In this document: piece by piece, positions 32,514 to 41,473 of the stretch
Numbering within the stretch: position 1 is the first letter of the stretch
How the letters are laid out: each line of letters begins with the position of its first letter
Assembly: GCA_031287685.1 (NCBI GenBank)
Contig: JAITSQ010000032.1
Location: 1-47,662 of the forward strand
Direction of reading: 5' to 3'
DNA from: Clostridiales bacterium
Lineage (GTDB): Bacteria; Bacillota; Clostridia; Lachnospirales; WQUN01
Length of the DNA: 47,662 nucleotides
Position numbers and translations under genes: made by a program
The notes under the pieces: model-generated
Seen by the model: the letters and a program-made list of their open reading frames with translations, nothing else
Told to the model about the DNA's origin: nothing
Database searches by the model: none

Positions 32514-34706
32514 TTGACGCATAAGCAGCTTTATAACGAGCTTATAAAGAAAATGAACGAGTATCATCCTTATAAGGATTTTTCCGTTATAGGGGAGGTC
32601 TATGAGTTCGCGCTGAAGGCGCACGGCGCGCAGCTGCGCAAATCCGGGGAGCCGTATATGATTCACCCTATGTCTGTGGCTCTGCTCCTGGCGGAAATAC
32701 GCTCCGACATAGAGACCGTGGCGGCGGGAATACTCCACGACGTGGTGGAGGACACGAGCTTTTCTTACGACGACATAAGGGAGCGGTTCGGCGCGGAAAT
32801 CGCGGAGCTTGTGCGCGGGGTGACGAAGCTCAAAACGCTCAAGTATGTCTCAAAAGAGGACGAACAGGCGGAGAATTTCCGCCAGCTGTTTTTCTCTATG
32901 TCCAACGACCCGCGCGTAATCCTTATAAAACTGTGCGACAGGCTGCACAACCTGCGCACTCTGGAGCATATGTCGCCGGAGCACCAAAAGCGCAAGGCGC
33001 AGGAGACGCTTGATATTTACGCTCCGCTGGCGCATCGGCTCGGCATATCCAAAATACGCTATCAGCTTGAGGACCTTTCCTTCCGTTATCTTAAGCCGGA
33101 GGAATATTTTGACCTTGTAAAAAAGATGAAAAGCCGCGTAAGCGGCCGGCAGCGCTTCATAAGCGACATAGTCAGAAATCTTAAATACGTCCTCGCCAAA
33201 GAAGGCATAGAGGCGAAGGTGGTCGGGCGGGCTAAACACCTTTTCAGTATTTATAAAAAAATGGTTTCTCAGGATAAGACGCTCGACGGAATCTTCGACA
33301 TTCTGGCCGTGCGCGTAATCGTAGGCACGAGGGAGGACTGCTACAGCGTTCTCGGCATAGTCCATAATATGTACACGCCTATTCCGGGCAGGGTAAAGGA
33401 CTATATCGCCGTGCCGAAGTCCAATAATTATCAGTCCCTGCACACGACGGCGTTCTGCAAAGGCTCCCCTTTTGAGGCGCAAATCCGCACTTGGGAGATG
33501 AACGAGGAGGCCGAATACGGCATAGCCGCGCACTGGAAGTACAAGAGCCGCGGGGAGGGCGCGTCCATAGACCTTGAGAGCGAGGAGGCAAAATTCGCTT
33601 GGCTGCGCCACATAATCGAGTGGCAGATGGATATGTCGGACAACAAGGAGTATCTTGCCGCCGTCAAGGACGACCTCAATATTTACCGCGACCACGTGTA
33701 CTGTTTCACCCCGAAGGGAGAGGTGTTCAACCTGCTGAACGGCTCTACGCCCATTGACTTCGCTTACGCGATACACAGCGCCGTGGGCAATAAAATGGTG
33801 GGCGCGAAGGTCAACGGGGCGATAGTCACGTTTAACTATGTCCTTAAAAACGGCGACCAGGTTGAAATCCTGACGAGCAACAACTCAAGAGGCCCAAGCC
33901 GGGACTGGCTGTCCGTAGTGCGCACTACGGAGGCGCGCAGCAAAATCAACCAGTGGTTCCGCAACGAGAATAAAGAGGAAAACGTCATCAAAGGAAAGGC
34001 TATGCTTGAAAAGGAGGCGGGCAAAAAAGGCGCGGATTTTTACGAGCTTATAGCCAATAAGGCTTGGCTTAACTCGGTTTTCTCCCGCTATGGCATGGGG
34101 GATTTGAACGCGCTTTACGCCTCCGTGGGGCACGGGGGCATAAAAGACGGCCAGATTATAAACCGCCTGCTTGAGGAGCGCCAGAAGGAGCAGAAGCTCC
34201 GGGAGCTGAAGGAAAACCCGGCCGAGGCGCTGACCCAGAAGCCCACGGACACGCAGGCTAAGGGCAAGGGGGGGGTTCTGGTGCAGGGGCAGGACGGCGT
34301 TTTTACGCGGCTGTCGAAATGCTGCCACCCGCTGCCGGGCGACGAAATCCTGGCTTTTCTCACAAGGGGCAGGGGCGCCGCGATTCACCGGACGGACTGC
34401 TCAAATATCCTGTCTCTCCCGGCGGACGACGCCGCGCGGCTCGTGGAAGCGGAGTGGGCCGGCGGGAAGGAGGACCCGCGCGTGTACGTGGCGGATTTGC
34501 GCTTGCTGTGTTACGACCGGGGCAACCTCTTTGTGGATATATCAAAAGTGGCGGACGGATTCAAAATAGTAAGGATTTCCGCGAAAACCGACGGCGGGGA
34601 CGCGATTTTTAATATCTCGATAGAAATAAACGACAAACAGCAGCTTGACAGGATAATGAGCAAGCTCGGCGGCGTAAAGGGCGTGTACAGGGTGGAGCGC
34701 GCGTGA
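32514..34706 (+). CDS. relA: RelA/SpoT bifunctional (p)ppGpp synthetase/hydrolase
   Basis: The 730-aa stringent response enzyme has an HD hydrolase domain with HDVVED (H75-D80), a RelA/SpoT synthetase domain (about 235-350), a TGS domain (about 385-445) and a zinc-finger-like RIS segment (SKCCHPLPGDEI...HRTDC). A C-terminal ACT domain (about 655-728) completes it. The intact HD motif indicates the usual long bifunctional Rel of Firmicutes. Start TTG 32514 (MTHKQLYNELIKKM). Own promoter upstream; a family-A repeat follows. Confidence 0.95.
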   Translation: MTHKQLYNELIKKMNEYHPYKDFSVIGEVYEFALKAHGAQLRKSGEPYMIHPMSVALLLAEIRSDIETVAAGILHDVVEDTSFSYDDIRERFGAEIAELVRGVTKLKTLKYVSKEDEQAENFRQLFFSMSNDPRVILIKLCDRLHNLRTLEHMSPEHQKRKAQETLDIYAPLAHRLGISKIRYQLEDLSFRYLKPEEYFDLVKKMKSRVSGRQRFISDIVRNLKYVLAKEGIEAKVVGRAKHLFSIYKKMVSQDKTLDGIFDILAVRVIVGTREDCYSVLGIVHNMYTPIPGRVKDYIAVPKSNNYQSLHTTAFCKGSPFEAQIRTWEMNEEAEYGIAAHWKYKSRGEGASIDLESEEAKFAWLRHIIEWQMDMSDNKEYLAAVKDDLNIYRDHVYCFTPKGEVFNLLNGSTPIDFAYAIHSAVGNKMVGAKVNGAIVTFNYVLKNGDQVEILTSNNSRGPSRDWLSVVRTTEARSKINQWFRNENKEENVIKGKAMLEKEAGKKGADFYELIANKAWLNSVFSRYGMGDLNALYASVGHGGIKDGQIINRLLEERQKEQKLRELKENPAEALTQKPTDTQAKGKGGVLVQGQDGVFTRLSKCCHPLPGDEILAFLTRGRGAAIHRTDCSNILSLPADDAARLVEAEWAGGKEDPRVYVADLRLLCYDRGNLFVDISKVADGFKIVRISAKTDGGDAIFNISIEINDKQQLDRIMSKLGGVKGVYRVERA

Positions 34707-34738
34707 CATCGCGATTTTCGTTCTCGTTTTCAGCGGGT

Positions 34739-34979
34739 TATAGCAATTTTACAAAACGTTGACTGGCGCGGAGCGGAAAATCAGCGGCAAGGAGGCGGCT
34801 TTTTCGGCAGGCAGTAGTGCCGAAAAAACGCCGATAAGAAGGTGGCTTTTTTGGCGGGCAGTAGCGCCGAAAAAACACCGATTTTAAGCCGTTTTTCGCG
34901 AACGTCGGCTCAAGGAGGGTGTTTTGAGCTTCTCTTGGAAGCTCAAAACACCGAGCCGCGATTTTGAAAATTGCTATAA
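34739..34979 (+). repeat. Family-A MITE-like element with three cassettes
   Basis: It starts TATAGCAATTTTACAAAAC and ends TTTTGAAAATTGCTATAA. Three cassettes lie at about 34788-34828, 34829-34881 and 34912-34953. The third has a perfect 15-bp stem (34918-34932 with 34938-34952) and sits within sequence that is continuous in the one-cassette element at 31372. It fills the whole gap between relA and uppS. Confidence 0.9.
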
Positions 34980-34980
34980 T
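34972..34980 (+). promoter_or_regulatory. Extended -10 at repeat end driving uppS
   Basis: TGCTATAAT fits the extended -10 consensus TGnTATAAT. It is formed by the right end of the element and lies 26 bp before the uppS start. No good -35 box is seen at 17 bp. Confidence 0.55.
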
Positions 34981-35005
34981 GTGGAATTAGCAGCAGGAGG
35001 GGTTT

Positions 35006-35728
35006 ATGGAGGTTCCGGAGCATATAGCGGTTATTATGGACGGCAGCGGCAGGTGGGCCAAAGGGCGTGGGCTGCCCGTGTACGCGGGGCATAACAAAGG
35101 CTCGCAGGCCTTGCGGCGGCTGGTGCTTGACGCGAACAGGGAGCTTTTCCCCCGAGGGCTGAAAATTATGACTTTTTACGCCTTCTCAACGGAGAACAGG
35201 CGGCGCTCACAGGAGGAGATAAGCGGGCTGATGAAGATACTCCGCTTTTTTGTCAGGGAATATACGGCGGAGCTTTTGAAAAATAAAATCTCTCTAAGCG
35301 CGGTGGGCGATATAAGCTGGTTTGACGAGGATATACAAAGGGATATAAAAGAGCTTGAGGAAACGACGGGCGGGAAGCCCGGCTCCGGGCTTCGCGTGGT
35401 GCTGGCGCTTAATTACGGCGGCCGGGACGAAATCCGCCGCGCCGCGGTTAAAATCGCGCTGAAACTTAAAAACGGCGAAATAAGCGAAAACGACATAGAT
35501 GAAAAGCTTATAGGGAACAGCCTTGACACGGCGGGTCTGCCCGACCCGGCGCTTATAATACGGACAAGCGGGGAGCGGCGGCTAAGCAATTTCCTGCCTT
35601 GGCAGTCGGCGTATTCGGAGCTGTTTTTCGACGACGCGCTCTGGCCGGATTACGATATAGAGCGGCTCAAGGCCGCGATAGAGGATTTTAACGGGCGGGG
35701 CCGGCGGTTCGGAGCGCGGGGCGTTTAA
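35006..35728 (+). CDS. uppS: Undecaprenyl diphosphate synthase (isoprenyl transferase)
   Basis: The 240-aa cis-prenyltransferase makes the lipid carrier for cell wall precursors. Motifs: MDGSGRWAKGRGLP, FYAFSTENRRRS, LNYGGRDEI and RTSGERRLSNFLPWQSAYSEL. The first motif has Ser where most enzymes have Asn (DGNGRW), next to the catalytic Asp. AGGAGGGG precedes the ATG. It is first in a run with cdsA, dxr, rseP and lepA, but a family-B repeat separates it from cdsA. Confidence 0.94.
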   Translation: MEVPEHIAVIMDGSGRWAKGRGLPVYAGHNKGSQALRRLVLDANRELFPRGLKIMTFYAFSTENRRRSQEEISGLMKILRFFVREYTAELLKNKISLSAVGDISWFDEDIQRDIKELEETTGGKPGSGLRVVLALNYGGRDEIRRAAVKIALKLKNGEISENDIDEKLIGNSLDTAGLPDPALIIRTSGERRLSNFLPWQSAYSELFFDDALWPDYDIERLKAAIEDFNGRGRRFGARGV

Positions 35729-35893
35729 GAACCCGTGTTCAATAAGCTGCCACCCGTCTTTGCGGCGGATTATTCCGCGCTTTTGCGTTGCGCGTCCTTG
35801 ACTTGCTTTTCAAGTAAGCCTGCGGACACGCGCCTTAAACCGCGAAAAATCCGGCTCGCAAACCCGGGCGGCCCATTATTGAACACAGGTTCT
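35729..35893 (+). repeat. Family-B MITE-like element between uppS and cdsA
   Basis: GAACCCGTGTTCAATAA (35729-35745) and TTATTGAACACAGGTTC (to about 35892) are inverted with one mismatch. The 165-bp element starts directly after the uppS stop codon. Its body shares CCGTCTTT-CGG type blocks with the copy at 45661. No open frame of note. Confidence 0.85.
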
Positions 35894-35924
35894 AAGCCTG
35901 GGGCGCCGCGCGCCCAAAACTGAG

Positions 35925-36731
35925 GTGAAAAATTTGCTTAAACGAATACTTACATCGGTGGTAGCCTTGCCGCTGTTTATGCTGATAGTGTACGCGGGCG
36001 GGCCGTATCTCCTGGCCCTTCTTGCCGGGCTGTCGGTAATCGGTATGAGGGAGCTGTTCGCCGCGCTCTCGCCCGGCAAACGGCAAAATGTACATATCGC
36101 GGCGTATGCTTTCGCGCTGATTTATTATCTGTCCCTGTTTCTGGGGAGCGGAGAGCGGTACGTGTTCCCGGCGTTCGTGCTGACGCTGCTGGCGCTGCTT
36201 GTGGCCCGGCACGCCGAGATTGGCGTGACCGACGTGTCCGCGTCGCTGTTCGCGTTTTTTTACGCGCCCTACCTTATGTCTCACGTATGGCTCGCGCGGG
36301 AGGCGCGGGAGGGGCGGTGGTTCGTCTGGCTGATATTCATATGCGCCTGGGCGGCGGATACCGGCGCGTATTTCGTCGGGGTGAAGTTCGGCAAGCGTAA
36401 GCTGACCCCCCTTTCGCCGAATAAAACCATCGAGGGCGCGGCGGGAGGGGTGCTTTCGGCGGCGGCGCTGGCCGGGGCGTATGGCGCGGCGCTTTATTTC
36501 ACGGGTAAGGAAACTGAGTTTTCCCCGTTTTTCGCGGGCGTGGGCGCGCTCGGCTCAATAGTCTCGCAAATAGGGGATTTGGCCGCCTCCGCCATAAAAC
36601 GCCGCACGGGGATTAAAGATTTCGGGAGCCTCCTGCCCGGGCATGGCGGGGTTATAGACCGGTTCGACTCCGTGCTGTTCACCGCGCCGGCGGTGTATTT
36701 AATGATGAGGTGCTTGTTTAACGCGGGGTGA
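35925..36731 (+). CDS. cdsA: Phosphatidate cytidylyltransferase
   Basis: The 268-aa polytopic membrane enzyme makes CDP-diacylglycerol. About seven membrane helices are seen, with the conserved AADTGAYFVGVKFGKRKLTPLSPNKTIEG region and the signature SQIGDLAASAIKRRTGIKDFGSLLPGHGGVIDRFDS. GTG 35925 starts the frame given; TTG 35934 has AGGTG at better spacing, so the start could be three codons later. It lies 7 bp upstream of dxr. Confidence 0.94.
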   Translation: MKNLLKRILTSVVALPLFMLIVYAGGPYLLALLAGLSVIGMRELFAALSPGKRQNVHIAAYAFALIYYLSLFLGSGERYVFPAFVLTLLALLVARHAEIGVTDVSASLFAFFYAPYLMSHVWLAREAREGRWFVWLIFICAWAADTGAYFVGVKFGKRKLTPLSPNKTIEGAAGGVLSAAALAGAYGAALYFTGKETEFSPFFAGVGALGSIVSQIGDLAASAIKRRTGIKDFGSLLPGHGGVIDRFDSVLFTAPAVYLMMRCLFNAG

Positions 36732-36738
36732 GGCATAA

Positions 36739-37893
36739 TTGAGGAAAATTTCCATAATAGGCTCCACAGGCTCAATCGGCGCGCAGGCCCTTGAGGTCGC
36801 GCGGGAGAGCGGCGGGGCGCTGTCGGTGGTCGCTTTGGCGGCGGATAAAAACGTTAAGCTCCTGGAGGAGCAAATCCTGAAACACCGCCCCAGGTACGCG
36901 GCGATGCTTGACGCCGGCGCGGCGGCGGAGCTTCGGCGGCTTCTTTTCGCGCAAAACGTAAACTGCGAGGTCTTTGGGGGCGCGGAGGGCGTAAACGAAA
37001 CGGCCGCCCTGCCGGAGGCGGATATTACGCTGAACGCCGCGTCCGGCGGGGCGGGGCTTGGGCCGTCGCTCGCGGCGCTCCGCGCGGGCAAAACTCTGGC
37101 GCTCGCTAATAAGGAGACGCTTGTGTGCGCCGGAGAGCTTGTTATGGAACTGTCGGCGCGGGCCGGGGCTTCCATAATCCCCGTGGACAGCGAACACTCG
37201 GCGGTGTTTCAGTGCCTCAAAGGCTCCGCCGGAAAAGAGCTTAAAAGCCTTATTCTGACGGCTTCGGGCGGCCCGTTCCGCGGCTACTCGAAAGAGCGGC
37301 TCCAAACCGTCACGAGGGAGCAGGCCCTTTGCCACCCAAACTGGTCTATGGGGCGGAAAATAACGGTCGATTCGGCCACGATGATGAACAAGGGGCTTGA
37401 GGTCATAGAGGCGGCGCGGCTTTTTGGCGTATCGCCGGGGAGGATAAAGGTGGTCGTCCATCCGCAGAGCGTCGTCCACTCAATGGCGGAGTTTTCGGAC
37501 GGGGCGGTGCTGGCGCAGCTCGCGCCGCCGGATATGAGGCTGCCCATAGGATACGCCCTGCATTACCCGGAGCGCGCGCCGTATGGGTTCGGCTGGCTGG
37601 ATTTTACGAAGCTCGCCCCGCTCACCTTCGAGCCGCCGGACAGGGAGACCTTCCCGTGTCTGGCTTTGGCCGAGGAAGCCCTTGAAAAAGGCGGGACGGC
37701 TCCGGCCATACTTAACTACGCGAACGAGCGGGCCGTGGCGAGGTTCCTGGCCGGAGAGGTAAGGTTCATCGAAATCCCGGAAATAATAAGCCGCGAAGTG
37801 GAAACATATAATTGGAAACGGGAATACTGTTTAGAGGATATAGAAGAAATAGCGCGGAGTTTTAATTTAGGGAGCGTTTTATGTCAATCATAA
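36739..37893 (+). CDS. dxr: 1-deoxy-D-xylulose 5-phosphate reductoisomerase
   Basis: The 384-aa enzyme makes MEP, the first committed step of the non-mevalonate isoprenoid pathway, feeding UppS. It begins with the NADPH-binding IIGSTGSIGAQALEV. It contains the metal-binding VDSEHSAVFQCL, GGPFRGYS and SMGRKITVDSATMMNKGLEVIEA. TTG start 7 bp after cdsA; its end overlaps rseP by 13 bp. Confidence 0.95.
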   Translation: MRKISIIGSTGSIGAQALEVARESGGALSVVALAADKNVKLLEEQILKHRPRYAAMLDAGAAAELRRLLFAQNVNCEVFGGAEGVNETAALPEADITLNAASGGAGLGPSLAALRAGKTLALANKETLVCAGELVMELSARAGASIIPVDSEHSAVFQCLKGSAGKELKSLILTASGGPFRGYSKERLQTVTREQALCHPNWSMGRKITVDSATMMNKGLEVIEAARLFGVSPGRIKVVVHPQSVVHSMAEFSDGAVLAQLAPPDMRLPIGYALHYPERAPYGFGWLDFTKLAPLTFEPPDRETFPCLALAEEALEKGGTAPAILNYANERAVARFLAGEVRFIEIPEIISREVETYNWKREYCLEDIEEIARSFNLGSVLCQS

Positions 37894-38948
37894 TCGGAAT
37901 ACTGATTTTCTCGCTTATAGTCGTCGTCCACGAGTGGGGGCATTATATCGCGGCGGTGAAATCCGGCGTGCTGGTGGAGGAATTTGCCGTAGGTATGGGT
38001 CCGAAGATCTTCGGCGTGAAGCGCGGGGACACGCTGTATTCCCTGCGGCTTTTCCCGCTCGGCGGTTTCGCCAGAATGCTTGAGGAGGAGGAGGGCGGCG
38101 GCAACCCCCGCGCGTTCAACAATAAACCTGTGGCGAACCGCGTGGCAATACTCGCGGCGGGGGCTTTTATGAACGCGGCGCTGGCGTTTTTTGTGTTTCT
38201 GGCGCTGAACCTCTGCCGGGGGGCGTATGTTCCCGTAATCGCCGAGGTTATGGACGGCTCCCCCGCGAGGGAGGCGGGGCTTGCCGCAGGGGACAGGATT
38301 GTAGCCGTCAACGGGAGCCGCGTCAATGTCTACAGTGATTATCAGTTCGCAGCGGCCGCAGCCGGCTCCGCGCCGCTTAAGCTTGCGGTGGCGAGGGGAG
38401 GGCTTGTCCGCTCGGTGACGGTCACGCCGCGCCTGATCAAGACGGAGGACGGCCGGGAGGCTTATAAAGTCGGCTTCGTCCCGGCGTACCGGGAGGGGCT
38501 GGCGTCTAAGGAGGGCGGGCGAATCGGCGCGGGGGAGGCCGTCGCGGACGCGTTCTTTCAAATCCTTTTCTGGGTCAAGGCGACTTTCGTCGGCCTTTGC
38601 GGGATTGTCACGGGGGCTTTTTCCGTGAACGACATAGCCGGGCCGGTGCGCATCGTCCAGACGGTCGGCAGCGCCTACAACGAGGCGCGGGTTTTTTCGG
38701 CGGGGGCGGTTTTGTCGTCTATGGCGGGCTTTCTGGGTATGCTTTCGGCCAATGTCGGGATAATGAACCTCCTGCCCCTGCCCGCGCTTGACGGCGGGCG
38801 GCTCGTGTTTATCTTTCTTGAGGTTATACGGCGGAAGCCCGTTGACCCAAGTAAAGAGGGGCTTGTGCATTTCGTGGGCTTCGCGCTTTTGCTGGCCCTG
38901 GCGGTGGTCGTGGCGGTGAACGATATACGGAATATCGCGGGGGTATAA
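37881..38948 (+). CDS. rseP: RseP-type site-2 membrane metalloprotease
   Basis: The 355-aa intramembrane protease has HEWGH in helix 1 (zinc ligands and catalytic Glu), a PDZ domain (about 115-190) and the third zinc ligand in [12 protein letters not shown]. It degrades membrane-anchored regulators such as anti-sigma factors and remnant signal peptides. The gene position between dxr and lepA fits the usual Firmicute order dxr-rseP. ATG inside dxr, GGGAG upstream. Confidence 0.94.
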   Translation: MSIIIGILIFSLIVVVHEWGHYIAAVKSGVLVEEFAVGMGPKIFGVKRGDTLYSLRLFPLGGFARMLEEEEGGGNPRAFNNKPVANRVAILAAGAFMNAALAFFVFLALNLCRGAYVPVIAEVMDGSPAREAGLAAGDRIVAVNGSRVNVYSDYQFAAAAAGSAPLKLAVARGGLVRSVTVTPRLIKTEDGREAYKVGFVPAYREGLASKEGGRIGAGEAVADAFFQILFWVKATFVGLCGIVTGAFSVNDIAGPVRIVQTVGSAYNEARVFSAGAVLSSMAGFLGMLSANVGIMNLLPLPALDGGRLVFIFLEVIRRKPVDPSKEGLVHFVGFALLLALAVVVAVNDIRNIAGV

Positions 38949-38949
38949 A

Positions 38950-40746
38950 ATGAAAAACATTCGGAATTTCTGCATAATAGCGCATATAGACCATGGAAAG
39001 TCAACCCTCGCGGACAGGCTTATCCAGAAATGCGGCCTTATTACGGAGCGGGAGCTTAAGGAGCAGATGCTCGACAGCATGGACCTGGAGCGGGAGCGGG
39101 GAATCACCATAAAGGCCAACTCCGTGCGCTTGCTTTACAAAAAAGGCGGGGAGGAATATATCCTTAATCTTATAGACACTCCCGGTCACGTTGATTTTAA
39201 TTACGAAGTGTCGCGAAGCCTGGCCGCGTGCGAAGGGGCGCTGCTTGTGGTGGACGCGGCGCAGGGCGTGGAGGCGCAGACGCTGGCCAACGTATATCTG
39301 GCGGTCGAACAAGGGCTTGAGGTCGTGCCGGTAATCAACAAAATAGACCTGCCTTCGGCCGACCCGGCGGCGGTCATAGCGCAAATCGAGGAGATTATCG
39401 GAATCCCCGCCGGGGACGCGCCGCTTGTTTCGGCGAAAAACGACATAAACACCGAGGCGGTTATAGACGCGGTTATCGGGCGTATTCCCGCTCCCTCCGG
39501 GGACCCGGGCGCGCCGCTTAAGGCGCTTATTTTCGACAGTATGTACGACCCGTACAAGGGCGTCGTGGTGTTCGCGCGGATAATGGACGGCTCCCTTAAA
39601 AAAGGGGACGAAGTTCTTTTTATGGCGAGCGGGAAGCGCTTCGAGGTTGTGGAGGCGGGCGTTTTCGGCCTGGGGCAGTTTGTGCCGGTGGGGGAGCTTA
39701 AAACCGGCGAGGTCGGATACATAACCGCCAGCATAAAGGACGTGCGGGATACCCGCGTGGGGGACACCGTGACCCATTCGGAGCGCCCCGCCGCCGAGCC
39801 TATGGCGGGCTATAAAAAGGTCAACCCGATGGTGTATTGCGCCCTTTTCCCCGCGGACGGCGCGCGGTATGAGGATTTGCGCGACGCGATGCTCAAGCTC
39901 CAGCTCAACGACTCCGCGCTCAGCTTCGAGCCGGAGACCTCCGTTGCGCTTGGCTTCGGTTTCCGGTGCGGGTTTTTGGGCCTGCTTCACCTTGAAATTA
40001 TCCAGGAGCGCCTCGACCGGGAGTATAACCTTGACCTTGTGACCACCGCGCCGAGCGTTATTTACAAAGTCTATAAAACCGACGGGGAAATGACGTTGCT
40101 GACCAACCCGAACGACCTGCCTGACGTGACTAAAATTGAGAAAATGGAGGAGCCGATGGTAAAGGCCCAGATAATCCTGCCGAGCGATTATATCGGGAAA
40201 ATTATGGAGCTTTGTCAGCAGCGGCGCGGGGTTTATATCGGAATGGATTATTTGGAGCCGACGCGCGCGCGGCTGACTTACGAAATGCCCCTGAACGAGA
40301 TTATTTATGATTTTTTTGACGCGCTGAAGTCAAGAAGCCGGGGATACGCCTCCTTTGACTATGAGCTTATCGGCTATAAGCCGTCGGACCTTGTTAAGCT
40401 GGACGTATTGGTCAATCACGAAGCCGTGGACGCGCTTTCTTTCATAGTCCACCGGTCCATGGCCTACGAGCGCGGGCGCAAAATCGCCGAGAAGCTCAAA
40501 AAAGAAATCCCCCGGCACCTGTTCGAGGTGCCCATTCAGGCCAGCGTCGGCAACAAGGTCATAGCGAGGGAAACCGTTTCCGCCGTGCGCAAGGACGTTC
40601 TGGCCAAGTGTTACGGCGGAGACATCACCCGCAAAAAGAAACTATTGGAAAAGCAGAAGGAGGGCAAGAAACGAATGAGAATGGTGGGGAGCGTGGAGGT
40701 GCCCCAGGCGGCGTTTATGAGCGTGCTGAAGCTGGACGGGGAGTAG
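38950..40746 (+). CDS. lepA: Elongation factor 4 (LepA)
   Basis: The 598-aa translational GTPase shows G1 [32 protein letters not shown] and the LepA-specific C-terminal domain. LepA back-translocates ribosomes or assists ribosome assembly. In many Firmicutes lepA lies near hemN or sporulation genes; here it ends the isoprenoid/lipid cluster, one base after rseP. A clear terminator follows. Confidence 0.97.
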   Translation: MKNIRNFCIIAHIDHGKSTLADRLIQKCGLITERELKEQMLDSMDLERERGITIKANSVRLLYKKGGEEYILNLIDTPGHVDFNYEVSRSLAACEGALLVVDAAQGVEAQTLANVYLAVEQGLEVVPVINKIDLPSADPAAVIAQIEEIIGIPAGDAPLVSAKNDINTEAVIDAVIGRIPAPSGDPGAPLKALIFDSMYDPYKGVVVFARIMDGSLKKGDEVLFMASGKRFEVVEAGVFGLGQFVPVGELKTGEVGYITASIKDVRDTRVGDTVTHSERPAAEPMAGYKKVNPMVYCALFPADGARYEDLRDAMLKLQLNDSALSFEPETSVALGFGFRCGFLGLLHLEIIQERLDREYNLDLVTTAPSVIYKVYKTDGEMTLLTNPNDLPDVTKIEKMEEPMVKAQIILPSDYIGKIMELCQQRRGVYIGMDYLEPTRARLTYEMPLNEIIYDFFDALKSRSRGYASFDYELIGYKPSDLVKLDVLVNHEAVDALSFIVHRSMAYERGRKIAEKLKKEIPRHLFEVPIQASVGNKVIARETVSAVRKDVLAKCYGGDITRKKKLLEKQKEGKKRMRMVGSVEVPQAAFMSVLKLDGE

Positions 40747-40756
40747 GTTTATACAA

Positions 40757-40781
40757 AAAAAACGCCGGCGGGCGTTTTTTT
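40757..40781 (+). terminator. Rho-independent terminator after lepA
   Basis: AAAAAACGCC pairs perfectly with GGCGTTTTTT around GGCG, ending in seven T. Confidence 0.93.
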
Positions 40782-40815
40782 AATGCGTTTTTAATCTTTA
40801 CTGCTTGTTTGTCTA

Positions 40816-40844
40816 TTGAAATTTCCTACCTTAAGTTTTATAAT
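40816..40844 (+). promoter_or_regulatory. Promoter of the pilin-like operon
   Basis: TTGAAA (40816-40821), a 17-bp spacer and TATAAT (40839-40844). The leader to the first ATG is about 70 nt. Confidence 0.85.
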
Positions 40845-40920
40845 TATAACATTACATTTGTGTTACAGTCGGTCTTGTTTGAAAGCGGCTGTACATCACT
40901 TGACTTGGGAGGCGGATATT

Positions 40921-41463
40921 ATGCGCGTAAGGAAGGGAAGGAAAGGCGAGGGGGGCTTCACGCTTGTTGAAATCGTTGTGGCTATGGTAATGATGACGAT
41001 TATCGCGGTCGGGTTTATCGGCATAATGATTTACGCGGCGAAGAGGGCTTCGACAAATTTTGTGGACACGAGAGAGAACGTGGGCGCGCGGGCTGTGGCG
41101 GACGCTATGAACGCGCGGGCTTACGAGGACGCGGAGGAATCAAAAACTTACGTCGCCGAAACTGTCGGCAAGACGGACGTTAAGGACTATGACCTGAAAA
41201 TTACGGACTATCAGTCGGCGGGCACAAAAATACTCGACCGCCCGGCGGGGGACGCAAGCTCGCTGACCGAAGGCGACGCGCCCGTGAGCGACGAGCGGCG
41301 CACGGTTCAGTTTTCGTGGGACACGGGCAACGGAAGCGGCCTGGGCGCCGACAGCGGGACTAAGATGGTCCGGCATACGGTGGTTGAGGTTAAAGACCCT
41401 CTGTCCTACTCGGACAACAGAAGCGGAAAGGCGGTGATTCTCCATGTTTTCTCACGGGAATAG
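40921..41463 (+). CDS. Type IV pilin-like protein 1
   Basis: The 180-aa prepilin has a 12-residue basic leader and the peptidase site EGG-FTLVEIVVAM, cleaved before Phe with Glu at +5. A hydrophobic helix to about residue 36 follows. The rest is hydrophilic, without cysteines and without a recognisable domain. It is likely a minor (pseudo)pilin assembled by a type IV pilus or secretion machine encoded elsewhere, since no ATPase, platform protein or peptidase is nearby. ATG 40921 with GGGAGGCG upstream; the frame is open to 40816 but through the promoter. Confidence 0.85.
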   Translation: MRVRKGRKGEGGFTLVEIVVAMVMMTIIAVGFIGIMIYAAKRASTNFVDTRENVGARAVADAMNARAYEDAEESKTYVAETVGKTDVKDYDLKITDYQSAGTKILDRPAGDASSLTEGDAPVSDERRTVQFSWDTGNGSGLGADSGTKMVRHTVVEVKDPLSYSDNRSGKAVILHVFSRE

Positions 41464-41473
41464 GGAGGGAAAG

